Below are positions 1-7,410 of a stretch of DNA of 31,082 nt, piece by piece. Numbering within the stretch: position 1 is the stretch's first letter; the number at the start of each line of letters is the position of its first letter. The DNA is taken from contig MNRO01000014.1 in NCBI GenBank assembly GCA_001915995.1, forward strand, positions 1 to 31,082, written 5' to 3'. The notes under the pieces are model-generated. The model was not told the DNA's origin, searched no databases, and saw only the letters and a list, made by a program, of their open reading frames with translations. The position numbers and the translations under genes are program-made. This DNA comes from Clostridium sp. 26_21. Lineage in GTDB: Bacteria; Bacillota; Clostridia; TANB77; CAG-508.

Positions 1-197
1 AAATCTTTAAGTTCTATTTTTAAAGTTTTACATATTTTAAAGATAATTGTAGAACTTGGATTATCTACATTGTTTGCCAGTAATGCTCTTAATGTTGATT
101 GCGCAATAGCAGATAATTCAGCAAGTTTATTTGGAGTGTAATTATATTTGTTACATAATTCAAGTATTCTTAAAGCAATTGTTTCTTTAAATAACAT
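1..197 (-). CDS. XRE-family helix-turn-helix regulator, 3' end cut off by window edge
   Basis: Reading leftward from an ATG at 197, about 65 residues are open to the window edge, so the C-terminus is missing. The ribosome site AAGGAGG lies at 206-213, about 8 bases before the ATG. The protein begins MLFKETIALRILELCNKY and continues with a pattern typical of a Cro/C1 helix-turn-helix: a TPNKLAELSAI helix, a turn, a QSTLRALLANN recognition helix, then SSTIIFKICKTLKI. This is the phage/plasmid repressor-like fold. It would bind DNA as a dimer and repress a neighbouring or its own promoter; the target is not known. It is divergent from the small ORF at 424, and the 226-bp gap between them may hold its operator. 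A TATAAT on the minus strand at 247-252 could be its -10 box, but no convincing -35 accompanies it. The fold is fairly sure; the role is not. Confidence 0.75.
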   Translation of the reverse strand, partial: MLFKETIALRILELCNKYNYTPNKLAELSAIAQSTLRALLANNVDNPSSTIIFKICKTLKIELKD

Positions 198-277
198 TTA
201 AAAAACCTCCTTAACACTACAAAAATTCTAGCAGAAATCGGTTGAAATTATACGCTGATATCGGGACCTTTGGAGGC

Positions 278-291
278 TATAATGCTATAAT
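278..291 (+). promoter_or_regulatory. Two overlapping-phase TATAAT boxes in the divergent intergenic region
   Basis: Two exact TATAAT hexamers lie 8 bases apart at 278-283 and 286-291, ahead of the small ORF at 424. No good -35 hexamer sits 16-18 bases upstream of either, so this is a weak promoter prediction. The position between a divergent XRE regulator and the next gene is where an operator would be expected. Confidence 0.35.
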
Positions 292-423
292 GTCAATGTA
301 GTTAAATAAAAATATGAAATTTATAATTGATTAAGCAGTACGAAAGGATTATAAAAGTTTTTTTGTATTGCTTTTTTTATCAAAAAATGATGGAAATAAA
401 TGGATTTGGAGGGGGAGTAAGAA

Positions 424-573
424 ATGTTTGAAGAATTATTAATATCAGTTGTTTTAATTATTTTGTGCATAATTTCTAATTTGTATTCAAAAAAGGAAGA
501 AGAAAAAGAAACAATAAAAAATAACGATACTGATTGGATGAATATATTTAAAAATAAAGAAAAAAATAAATGA
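424..573 (+). CDS. Small single-pass membrane peptide (49 aa)
   Basis: A 49-residue ORF starts at an ATG preceded by a strong ribosome site (GGAGGGGG, 408-415). The N-terminal half is a hydrophobic helix (LLISVVLIILCIISNLY, residues 5-21). The rest is highly charged, with KKEEEKE and a lysine-rich tail. I do not recognise a family. The last 15 residues or so (from TDWMN onward) may not be original to this peptide: they read like the start of the recombinase remnant that continues in the next frame, so the peptide may be a chance fusion across a decayed gene. The good ribosome site favours translation. Confidence 0.45.
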   Translation: MFEELLISVVLIILCIISNLYSKKEEEKETIKNNDTDWMNIFKNKEKNK

Positions 574-723
574 ACTAAATAGATTATTGATAGATGAGTT
601 AATTGAAGATATAGTTATAGAAAAAGATAATAATGTAAAGATTATTTTTAAATGCGAAGATAAATATTTGAGGCTCTTGACTTTATAAATAAACAAAACT
701 ATGATATAATACTTTCAAGTTAA
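526..723 (+). pseudogene. Frameshifted C-terminal remnant of a site-specific recombinase
   Basis: Three frames in succession read as one plausible protein tail. Frame 1 gives DTDWMNIFKNKEK (526-564). Frame 2 gives INELNRLLIDELIEDIVI followed by an IIFKCEDKY stretch (about 566-669). The next frame, after one missing base in the T run near 667, gives FEALDFINKQNYDIILSS and a stop at 721-723. The pattern of a short helical segment, then a IDELIEDIVI strand, then a basic FKCEDKY strand resembles the extreme C-terminus of large serine recombinases of Firmicutes phages and integrative elements. This is pattern recognition, not an alignment. Nothing of the catalytic domain is present. It lies immediately before rbgA, so the element boundary may be here. 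Confidence 0.45.
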
Positions 724-785
724 AAACGAAAAACAAATACTTTTAAGTATTTGTTTAAATGATAGAATAGAAAGAAGTGATTAAA

Positions 786-1736
786 ATGGATATGTACCAA
801 AAAAGAAAAATCAGAGCAGAAAAGAAAAATAATGATAGTCAAAAAAGTTTACCATCAACGAGTATCAACTGGTTTCCAGGACATATGGCGAAAACTAGAA
901 AACAAATAACAGAAGATTTAAAGATGATAGATGTAGTAGTAGAAATACTTGATGCACGAATACCAAATTCAAGTCAAAATCCGGATATAAGACAAATAAC
1001 ACAAAATAAGAAGAAGGTAATAGTATTAAACAAATATGATTTATCAGATAAAGTAAAAGTAGAAAAATGGGTAGAATATTTTACTAAAAAAGGACAAAAA
1101 GTAGTATTAGCAGATTCATTAACAGGCAGAGGAATAAATGAAACAACAAGACAAATTCAAAAAATAATGGAAGAAGATATGCAAAAAATGGCTGATAAAG
1201 GACGTATCGGAAGAAAAATAAGAGTAATGATTGTTGGAATTCCAAATGTAGGAAAATCATCATTTATAAATAGAATATCAAAGAAAACATCAGCAGAAGT
1301 GGGAAATAAACCAGGTGTAACAAAGCAAAAACAATGGATACGAATAAATGATAAAATAGAATTATTAGACACACCAGGTGTATTATGGCCAAAATTTGAA
1401 AATGAAAAAGTTGCTATGAATTTGGCAATAACAGGAACAATAAAAGATGATATATTAGAACTAACAGAAGTGGCATATACATTAACCAAATTTATGCTAA
1501 AAAATTATAAGTTAAATTTATTGCAAAGATATTCTCTAAATGAAGAACAAATAGATGAAATTCTAAATCAAGAACAAGCTGAAAATGAGAATATATATGA
1601 AATTATGCAATTGATAGGTAAAAAAAGAGGAGCTATACTTGGTGGAAGAGTTGATGATGAAAGAACATCAAAACTTATATTGGACGATTTTAGAAGTGGT
1701 AAGTTAGGGAATATTACATTAGAAATACCAGAATAA
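786..1736 (+). CDS. rbgA: RbgA (YlqF) GTPase, late 50S ribosomal subunit assembly
   Basis: A circularly permuted GTPase that in Bacillus acts late in 50S assembly, helping L16 and related proteins join the 45S intermediate. The permuted G-motif order is visible: G4 NKYD (about residues 82-85), then G1 GIPNVGKSS (151-159), then G3 DTPG (195-198). The N-terminal INWFPGHMAKT segment is the family signature. The start at 786 is chosen because AGAAGTGAT (773-781) is a good Shine-Dalgarno at 4-5 bases; the upstream in-frame GTG at 777 lies inside that site. The length of 316 residues is about 30-35 more than B. subtilis RbgA, mostly the basic N-terminus. It heads a tight three-gene operon with 21 bp to the next gene. 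Confidence 0.95.
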   Translation: MDMYQKRKIRAEKKNNDSQKSLPSTSINWFPGHMAKTRKQITEDLKMIDVVVEILDARIPNSSQNPDIRQITQNKKKVIVLNKYDLSDKVKVEKWVEYFTKKGQKVVLADSLTGRGINETTRQIQKIMEEDMQKMADKGRIGRKIRVMIVGIPNVGKSSFINRISKKTSAEVGNKPGVTKQKQWIRINDKIELLDTPGVLWPKFENEKVAMNLAITGTIKDDILELTEVAYTLTKFMLKNYKLNLLQRYSLNEEQIDEILNQEQAENENIYEIMQLIGKKRGAILGGRVDDERTSKLILDDFRSGKLGNITLEIPE

Positions 1737-1757
1737 TTAAGGAGTACTAATATAATA

Positions 1758-2462
1758 ATGTCAAATAAAAAAGTAATTATTGATAAACGAATGAGAAAAA
1801 TAGAAAAAAAGAAAATTCAAGATATGGGATATGAAATCATAGAAATTCAAACTAATAGAAATATATATTCAGAAATATCATCACATGTAGATATTTCAGT
1901 ATGTAAAATTGAAAATGAAATTATTGTAGAACCAACACAGAATATGAATAATATTTCTAATAAAATTTACGGAAAAGAAAGAATATCAGCAGAATATCCA
2001 TATGATATAAGATATAATGTATGTATAATTGGAAAGAAAGCGATACATAACCTAAAGTACACAGATGAGATACTAAAAAAAGAATTGATTGACAAAGGTT
2101 TTGAATTAATAAATACAACACAAGGCTATACGAATTGTTCAATAGCTGTGATTGATGAAAATTCTGCGATTGTAACAGATAAAGGTTTGAATAAAATATT
2201 ACAAAGGCATGGAATTGAAACATTGTATTTAAATAATGAATTAGATATAAAATTATTAAATGGAAACAAATATAGTAATAAAAAAGGTTTTATAGGAGGA
2301 TGTATATCACGAATTGACAATAAAATAATGGTATTTGGAGAACTAAAAAAAATTGATTCAGAAAACAAAATAAGAAAATTTATTCAAGAAAAAAATTTAG
2401 AAATAATAGATTTTAATGGACTGGATATAATTGACTATGGTGGTTTAATAGAGGTAGAATGA
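1758..2462 (+). CDS. DUF6873-like protein, possible pentein-fold (234 aa)
   Basis: A soluble 234-residue protein that I match, from memory of the pattern, to the DUF6873 group of Clostridia, which is described as having a guanidino-group-modifying-enzyme-like (pentein) fold. Visible landmarks are HVDISVCKIENEIIVEP (about residues 42-58), QGYTNCSIAVIDENSAIVTD (about 120-140), and KKGFIGGCISRIDNKIMVFGEL near the C-terminus. No catalytic Cys-His-Asp set can be assigned with confidence. It is a member of the rbgA operon, with 21 bp before it and a single base between its TGA and the next ATG, so it is translationally coupled to the metallopeptidase downstream. No substrate is known. Confidence 0.6.
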   Translation: MSNKKVIIDKRMRKIEKKKIQDMGYEIIEIQTNRNIYSEISSHVDISVCKIENEIIVEPTQNMNNISNKIYGKERISAEYPYDIRYNVCIIGKKAIHNLKYTDEILKKELIDKGFELINTTQGYTNCSIAVIDENSAIVTDKGLNKILQRHGIETLYLNNELDIKLLNGNKYSNKKGFIGGCISRIDNKIMVFGELKKIDSENKIRKFIQEKNLEIIDFNGLDIIDYGGLIEVE

Positions 2463-2463
2463 A

Positions 2464-3198
2464 ATGATACAAAAATATATAAAAATAAAAGATATAGAAA
2501 TACCTATAAATATAAAAAATTATAAAAATTCAAAATCAATAAAAATGTATTTTAAAGCAAATGTTTTAAATATAACTAAACCAACTAGATTATCTAGTAA
2601 AAGAATGATGGAAATTTTAAAGTCAGAAGAAGATGAATTATATAATAAATATAAAAAGATAATGTCATCCGAAGTAAAATCTGTAAAACAATGGGAAACA
2701 GGAGAAAAATTTTTTTATAAAGGAAAAGAATTTAAAATTGTTAGAAAATATATAGATAAGTTAGAAATAAATGTGATTTTTGATGAAGAACATAATCAAT
2801 TGATTATAGCTGTACCACAAAATATTGAACCCAATATCCTAAAAAAATCAGTTGATAAAGTTATAAAAAAAATATTGAAAAATAATACAGAAATTTTAAT
2901 TTCTCAGAGGTTGCCATATTTGTGTAAGATAACAGGATTTGAGTATAATGAAGTAAAAGTAAGAGATGCAATTACAAGATATGGAAGTTGTATGCCAAAT
3001 AAAAGAAACTTATATTTTTCATCAAGACTTATAATGTTGCCAATAGATAAAGTTGATGCAATAATAGTTCATGAATTATGTCATATGAAATATAAATATC
3101 ATAATAATGATTTTTATAAGTTAGTTGAAAAATATATACCTAATTATAAAGAAATTGATAAATGGTTAAAAAACTATGGTGATAATATATTATTCTAA
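2464..3198 (+). CDS. YgjP-like (M48-related, DUF45) zinc metallopeptidase-fold protein
   Basis: A 244-residue protein with the HExxH zinc motif VHELCHMKYKYHN near residue 200 and the family lead-in RYGSCMPNKRNLYFSSRL. The third ligand region is the downstream D/E-rich stretch around FYKLVEKYIPNYK. This is the YgjP/WLM-like family, small cytosolic metalloproteins classed as peptidases by fold. The true substrate is uncertain, since the E. coli homologue has been associated with nucleotide hydrolysis. The N-terminal 100 residues form a beta-rich domain usual in the family. The ATG follows the previous stop by one base, and the ribosome site GAGGT lies inside the upstream gene. The operon ends at a clear hairpin just downstream. 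Confidence 0.82.
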   Translation: MIQKYIKIKDIEIPINIKNYKNSKSIKMYFKANVLNITKPTRLSSKRMMEILKSEEDELYNKYKKIMSSEVKSVKQWETGEKFFYKGKEFKIVRKYIDKLEINVIFDEEHNQLIIAVPQNIEPNILKKSVDKVIKKILKNNTEILISQRLPYLCKITGFEYNEVKVRDAITRYGSCMPNKRNLYFSSRLIMLPIDKVDAIIVHELCHMKYKYHNNDFYKLVEKYIPNYKEIDKWLKNYGDNILF

Positions 3199-3204
3199 AT
3201 TATG

Positions 3205-3236
3205 AGAGAAGCAAATTTAATGCTTCTCTTAATTTA
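3205..3236 (+). terminator. Rho-independent terminator of the rbgA operon
   Basis: A perfect 9-bp stem (AGAGAAGCA at 3205-3213 with TGCTTCTCT at 3221-3229) around a 7-base loop, followed by a short T-rich run. It lies 7 bases after the metallopeptidase stop. Confidence 0.8.
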
Positions 3237-3253
3237 TTTATAAATATAAATTA

Positions 3254-3287
3254 AAACCTCAAGTATATCTTACGAACTACTTGAGGT
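3254..3287 (-). terminator. Terminator of tRNA-Leu
   Basis: An 11-bp perfect inverted repeat (AACCTCAAGTA paired with TACTTGAGGTT) just beyond the 3' end of the tRNA. Read on the minus strand it ends in TTTTAATTT. It faces the rbgA-operon terminator, separating the convergent units. Confidence 0.8.
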
Positions 3288-3292
3288 TCTAA

Positions 3293-3380
3293 TGGTGCAG
3301 ATGGCCGGAATCGAACCGGCACGGTTTATTCAACCGCAGGATTTTAAGTCCTGTGCGTCTGCCAGTTCCGCCACATCTGT
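3293..3380 (-). tRNA. tRNA-Leu, anticodon UAA, CCA encoded
   Basis: Read on the minus strand the 88-nt gene has D-arm GGCGGAACTGGCAGACGC, an anticodon stem-loop AGGACTTAAAATCCT with anticodon TAA, a class-II long variable arm, a T-arm GCCGGTTCGATTCCGGC, and an encoded CCA (3295-3293). It decodes UUA, the dominant leucine codon of this genome. One oddity: the acceptor stem pairs at six of seven positions, but position 1 is A opposite C72, where a G1-C72 pair is expected. The gene is single, with its own promoter and terminator. Confidence 0.95.
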
Positions 3381-3395
3381 CTTACGACAATGATT

Positions 3396-3424
3396 ATTAT
3401 AAGACAATTATGAATATTTGTCAA
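3396..3424 (-). promoter_or_regulatory. Consensus sigma-A promoter of tRNA-Leu
   Basis: On the minus strand, TTGACA (3424-3419), a 17-base spacer and TATAAT (3401-3396) are exact consensus hexamers. The -10 box ends 15 bases before the tRNA 5' end, as expected for a strong stable-RNA promoter. Confidence 0.9.
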
Positions 3425-3484
3425 TAGAAAAAGAAAAAATTTTAAAAATTTTTTGCAGAAGAAAATAAAATTATTCTTAACTAG

Positions 3485-3513
3485 TTTACATTTTCAAAAA
3501 ATAATGATATAAT
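3485..3513 (+). promoter_or_regulatory. Sigma-A promoter of the pheST operon
   Basis: TTTACA (3485-3490), a 17-base spacer and TATAAT (3508-3513), placing transcription start near 3520 at the beginning of the T-box leader. Confidence 0.85.
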
Positions 3514-3519
3514 ATGCAA

Positions 3520-3818
3520 AGATTAGAATTAAAAGCCATGGAAAAAGCAAAGTAGATATATTAAAAAATATTACAGAGAGAATGGTAAAGATGAGAGCCA
3601 TTTATATTAAATATATTGAAATTTCACTTTTGAGGTCTTCTTTTTAAAGGTAAAATCAAGTAGAAAGAAGCGGTAGAACCGTTAAAACTATAAAGAGGTT
3701 AATTAGGCGAGCTTATAGAGAAAATATTATAAATAAGTAAGCTATTAATAAAATTAGGTGGTACCACGAAAGAGCCAATCGTCCTAAAAAATAGGAAGAT
3801 TGGCTCTATTTACGTTTT
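3520..3818 (+). promoter_or_regulatory. T-box leader (tRNA-Phe responsive) controlling pheST
   Basis: The 320-bp stretch before pheS is a T-box riboswitch, which reads through into the operon when uncharged tRNA-Phe binds. The T-box core TTAGGTGGTACCACG is at 3754-3768. An AGAGAG box appears near 3575, and the UGAG-specifier arrangement (TGAGGTCTTC, 3631-3640) offers TTC, a phenylalanine codon, at 3638-3640. The terminator is the stem AGAGCCAATC (3771-3780) with GATTGGCTCT (3798-3807), extended inward by CCTA/TAGG and followed by a T-rich run. The T-box 5' half competes with it as antiterminator. The exact specifier position is my reading of stem I and is less certain than the class. Confidence 0.93.
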
Positions 3819-3840
3819 GTATAAAAAGGAGGAAATAAAA

Positions 3841-4890
3841 ATGCAAAGCAAAATTGACGAAATTAAAAAATTAGCAGAAGAAAAAATATCAGAAATAAAA
3901 AATTCACAAGATTTACAAGAATTAAAAATACAATTCTTAGGAAAGAAAAGTGAATTATCAAATTTATTAAAAGGATTAGGAGCATTAACAGCAGAAGAAA
4001 GACCAAAAGTAGGAGCATTAGTAAATGAAGCAAGAAAAGAAATAGAAGAAAAATTATCAATTGCTGAAGAACAAATAAAATCAAAAATGTTAGAAGAAAA
4101 AATAGAAAAAGAAACAATAGATATAACATTACCAGCAACAAAAATTCAAAGAGGAAGTAAACATCCAGTAAATAGAGTGATAGAAGAAATAGAAGATTTA
4201 TTTGTATCAATGGGTTATGATGTAATTTCAGGACCAGAATTAGAAACAGATGAATTCTGTTTTGAGAGATTAAATTTACCAAAAGGACATCCTGCAAGAG
4301 ATATGCAAGACAGTTTTTATATAACAAATGAATATTTATTAAGAACACAAACATCAGCTGTTCAGGCAAGAACAATGCTAGCAAATACAGAAAAAACACC
4401 AATAAGAATGATTTGTGCTGGAAAAACATATCGTAGAGAAGATGATGCAACACATTCACATCAATTTGGTCAAGTAGAAGGACTTGTAATAGATAAAAAG
4501 GAAAGACATGTATCACTTGCAGACTTAAAAGGAACACTTGAAATATTTGTAAAGAAATTAATAGGAAAAAATTGTGAATTAAGATTTAGACCAAGTTATT
4601 TCCCATTTACAGAACCATCTTATGAAGTAGATGTAAGTTGTTTCAAATGTGGTGGAAAAGGATGTAGTTTATGTAAGCAAACAGGCTGGATTGAAGTTTT
4701 AGGAGCTGGAATAGTACATCCAAATGTATTAAAAATGAATGGATATGATCCAGAAGAATATGGTGGATTTGCATTTGGAACAGGACTTGAAAGATTAGCA
4801 ATGTTTAAATATGGAATACCAGATATGAGATATTTATATGCAAATGATATTAGATTCCTAAGCCAATTTGACAGAAAGGACGAAGAATAA
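3841..4890 (+). CDS. pheS: Phenylalanine--tRNA ligase alpha subunit
   Basis: The catalytic class-II subunit of the alpha2-beta2 enzyme that charges tRNA-Phe with phenylalanine. The 349-residue protein has the N-terminal coiled-coil arm (residues 1-90), the core from about residue 110, motif 2 around GKTYRREDDATHSHQFGQ, a Cys-rich CFKCGGKGCSLCK turn and motif 3 GTGLERLAMFKYG near the C-terminus. The start is the ATG at 3841, directly after AAGGAGG at 3828-3834; an in-frame TTG at 3817 would include that ribosome site in the coding sequence and is rejected. It is followed by pheT after 79 bp. Confidence 0.98.
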   Translation: MQSKIDEIKKLAEEKISEIKNSQDLQELKIQFLGKKSELSNLLKGLGALTAEERPKVGALVNEARKEIEEKLSIAEEQIKSKMLEEKIEKETIDITLPATKIQRGSKHPVNRVIEEIEDLFVSMGYDVISGPELETDEFCFERLNLPKGHPARDMQDSFYITNEYLLRTQTSAVQARTMLANTEKTPIRMICAGKTYRREDDATHSHQFGQVEGLVIDKKERHVSLADLKGTLEIFVKKLIGKNCELRFRPSYFPFTEPSYEVDVSCFKCGGKGCSLCKQTGWIEVLGAGIVHPNVLKMNGYDPEEYGGFAFGTGLERLAMFKYGIPDMRYLYANDIRFLSQFDRKDEE

Positions 4891-4969
4891 TTCGTAGATA
4901 AATAGAGATATAAAAGAACTTTAGTATTATGTGTGCTTTTGAAAAAAGCAAGAAAGGAATTGAATAAAA

Positions 4970-7339
4970 ATGAAATTAAGTACAAACTTTTTAAAAGACT
5001 ATATAGATATAGATGTAAATGTAAAACAATTAGCAGAAGATATGACAAGAGTTGGAAATGAATATGATTCAGCAAGTAACTTAATAAATGCAACAAAATT
5101 GGTTATAGGACAAATTACAGAATGTGAGCCACATCCAGACTCAGACCATTTACATTTATGCAAAGTAAATATTGGAACAGAAGTATTAGATATAGTATGT
5201 GGTGCTCCAAATGCAAGAACAGGATTAAAAGTAATAGTAGCTTTAGATGGTGCAATATTACCAGATAAAACAATAAAAAAAGGAATGATAAGAGGTCAAG
5301 AATCAAATGGAATGTTATGTTCAATAGCAGAATTAGGACTTGAACATAAATTTTTAAAACCAGAGGATTCAGAAGGAATAGCAGAATTAGGAGAAGATGC
5401 AAAAATTGGTGGAGATCCAATAAAATATCTTCAGATGGATGATGGAGTAATCGATTTTGAATTAACAGCAAATAGAGGAGATTTATTAAGTATTTTAGGA
5501 ATGGCTTATGAAGTAGGAGCAATTTATGATAAAGAAGTAAAAGATGTTGATTTAAAACACAAAGAATCAGGAGAAGATATAAACAAAACATTTAAAACAG
5601 AAGTAGAAACAGAAAATTGTTCAAAATTATTAGTAAAGAAAGTAGAAAATGTAAAAATAGAAGAAAGCCCAATATTCATAAAAAATAGATTAATTGCATC
5701 TGGAATAAGACCAATAAACAATGTTGTAGATATTAGTAATTATGTAATGTTAGAATTAGGTCAACCACTACATTTCTATGATGCTGATAAATTAGGAAAT
5801 AAACTAGTAGTAAGAATGGCAGAAGATGGAGAAAAATTAACAACATTAGATAATGTTGAAAGAACATTAACAAGTGAAGATATAGTAATTGCAGATGCTA
5901 CACATGGTGTTGGTCTTGCAGGAGTTATGGGAGGACTTGAAACAGAAGTAGAACCAGATACAAAAAATATCATAATAGAATCAGCAATCTTTGATTCAGT
6001 AAAAGTAAGAAAAACATCAAAGAAAATAGTAAGAAGTGAAGCAAGCAACAGATTTGAAAAAGGATTAGACCCAGAAAGAACAAAAATGGCAATTGAAAGA
6101 GCTTGCAAACTATTAGAAGAATATGCTGGAGGAACAGTTGTAACAGGAACTGTAGAATATGACAAAACAAATAACAAAGAAAAAGAAATTGAAATAACAT
6201 TTAAAAATATAAATGATGTATTAGGAACAATTATACCTAATGAAGAAATATTAAATGTATTTAGAAAATTAGGATTTACTTACAAAGTAAATGGAGAAAA
6301 AATTAAAGTAACAGTTCCAACAAGAAGATTAGATATATCAATAAAAGAAGACTTAATTGAAGAAGTAAGTCGTATATATGGAGTTGACAATATAGAAGGA
6401 AAATTACCAATTGTTCCAATGAGAAAAGGAAGCTATGATAAAACACAAAGAGAAATTAGAAATAAAATGATAGCATTAGGGTTAAAAGAAACATTAACAT
6501 ATGTTTTAATAAATAATAAAGAAGTAAATGGATATACATTAGATAAATTTGAACCATTAAAATTATTAGATCCAATAACAGAAGATAGAAATACATTAAG
6601 ATATAGCATGATACCATCATTATATAAAGTATATGAATATAACAAAGCAAGGGAACAAAAAGATATATCAATATTTGAGATTGGAAAAGGATTCTATAAA
6701 AAAGGCGAAGTATATGGAGAAGATACAAAATTATGTGTATTAATGTCTGGAAAATATTCGACAGGATTAAACAATAATAAAACTGTAGATTTTTACGTAA
6801 TAAAAGGAATTGCAGAAGAAGTACTTGATTATCTTGGATATGCAGGAAGATATAGTTTTATGAAACAAGAGATGCCAAAAGAAATGCATCCAGGTCAAAG
6901 TGCAATGATAAATGTAAATGGTTCAAATATAGGTATGATAGGAAAAATACATCCAAGTGTAACAAAAGATGATGTATATGTTCTTGAAATCAATTTAGAT
7001 GAATTGTTTACAAAAAAAGTAGGAAAGATGAAATATAAAGAATTTTCAAAATTTCCAAGTATTAATAAAGATATAGCACTTGTAGTTGATAAAAAATCAG
7101 TATCAAAAGATATTGAAAAAGTAATAAAATCAGCAGGTGGAAGTTTACTTACAAATATTGAAGTATTTGATGTTTATACTGGTGTTGGAGTTGGAATTGG
7201 AATTGATAAAAAATCAATAGCATATTCTTTAACATTTTCAGATATGAAGAAAACATTAACAGATGAAGAAATTAATGGATTAATGGACAAAATAATTGAT
7301 GCAGTATCTAAAAAATGTGGCGCAGAACTTAGAAAATAA
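4970..7339 (+). CDS. pheT: Phenylalanine--tRNA ligase beta subunit
   Basis: The 789-residue beta subunit, which carries editing and tRNA-binding domains. In order: an N-terminal OB-fold tRNA-binding domain (GQITECEPHPDSDHLHLCKV, about residues 47-66), a B3/B4 editing region containing NNVVDISNYVMLELGQPLHFYD, a B5 domain around residues 400-470, the catalytic-like core, and a C-terminal ferredoxin-like anticodon-binding domain (FSKFPSINKDIALVV onward). The length is usual for the bacterial family. It shares the T-box controlled transcript with pheS. A 9-bp hairpin (TGAACAAAG/CTTTGTTCA, 7353-7383) without a T run lies after the stop, so partial read-through into the mscS gene is possible. Confidence 0.98.
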   Translation: MKLSTNFLKDYIDIDVNVKQLAEDMTRVGNEYDSASNLINATKLVIGQITECEPHPDSDHLHLCKVNIGTEVLDIVCGAPNARTGLKVIVALDGAILPDKTIKKGMIRGQESNGMLCSIAELGLEHKFLKPEDSEGIAELGEDAKIGGDPIKYLQMDDGVIDFELTANRGDLLSILGMAYEVGAIYDKEVKDVDLKHKESGEDINKTFKTEVETENCSKLLVKKVENVKIEESPIFIKNRLIASGIRPINNVVDISNYVMLELGQPLHFYDADKLGNKLVVRMAEDGEKLTTLDNVERTLTSEDIVIADATHGVGLAGVMGGLETEVEPDTKNIIIESAIFDSVKVRKTSKKIVRSEASNRFEKGLDPERTKMAIERACKLLEEYAGGTVVTGTVEYDKTNNKEKEIEITFKNINDVLGTIIPNEEILNVFRKLGFTYKVNGEKIKVTVPTRRLDISIKEDLIEEVSRIYGVDNIEGKLPIVPMRKGSYDKTQREIRNKMIALGLKETLTYVLINNKEVNGYTLDKFEPLKLLDPITEDRNTLRYSMIPSLYKVYEYNKAREQKDISIFEIGKGFYKKGEVYGEDTKLCVLMSGKYSTGLNNNKTVDFYVIKGIAEEVLDYLGYAGRYSFMKQEMPKEMHPGQSAMINVNGSNIGMIGKIHPSVTKDDVYVLEINLDELFTKKVGKMKYKEFSKFPSINKDIALVVDKKSVSKDIEKVIKSAGGSLLTNIEVFDVYTGVGVGIGIDKKSIAYSLTFSDMKKTLTDEEINGLMDKIIDAVSKKCGAELRK

Positions 7340-7352
7340 TATAAATTGGGCA

Positions 7353-7383
7353 TGAACAAAGGAAAACTATGTTGCTTTGTTCA
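7353..7383 (+). other. Hairpin between pheT and the MscS gene
   Basis: A 9-bp inverted repeat with a 13-base loop lies just after pheT. It lacks a following T run, so it is more likely an RNA-stability or processing hairpin than an efficient terminator. Confidence 0.4.
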
Positions 7384-7410
7384 AATTCCTTAAATAGAAT
7401 GGAGGAATAA

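Noticed and set aside
3817..3840. Extended pheS start at a TTG (3817)
   Set aside because: The extension would encode the AAGGAGG ribosome site and overlap the end of the T-box terminator; ATG 3841 has ideal spacing.
3863..4537. Leucine-rich 224-aa minus-strand ORF opposite pheS
   Set aside because: Antisense shadow of an AT-rich gene with A-rich sense codons; low-complexity Leu/Phe content and no ribosome site.
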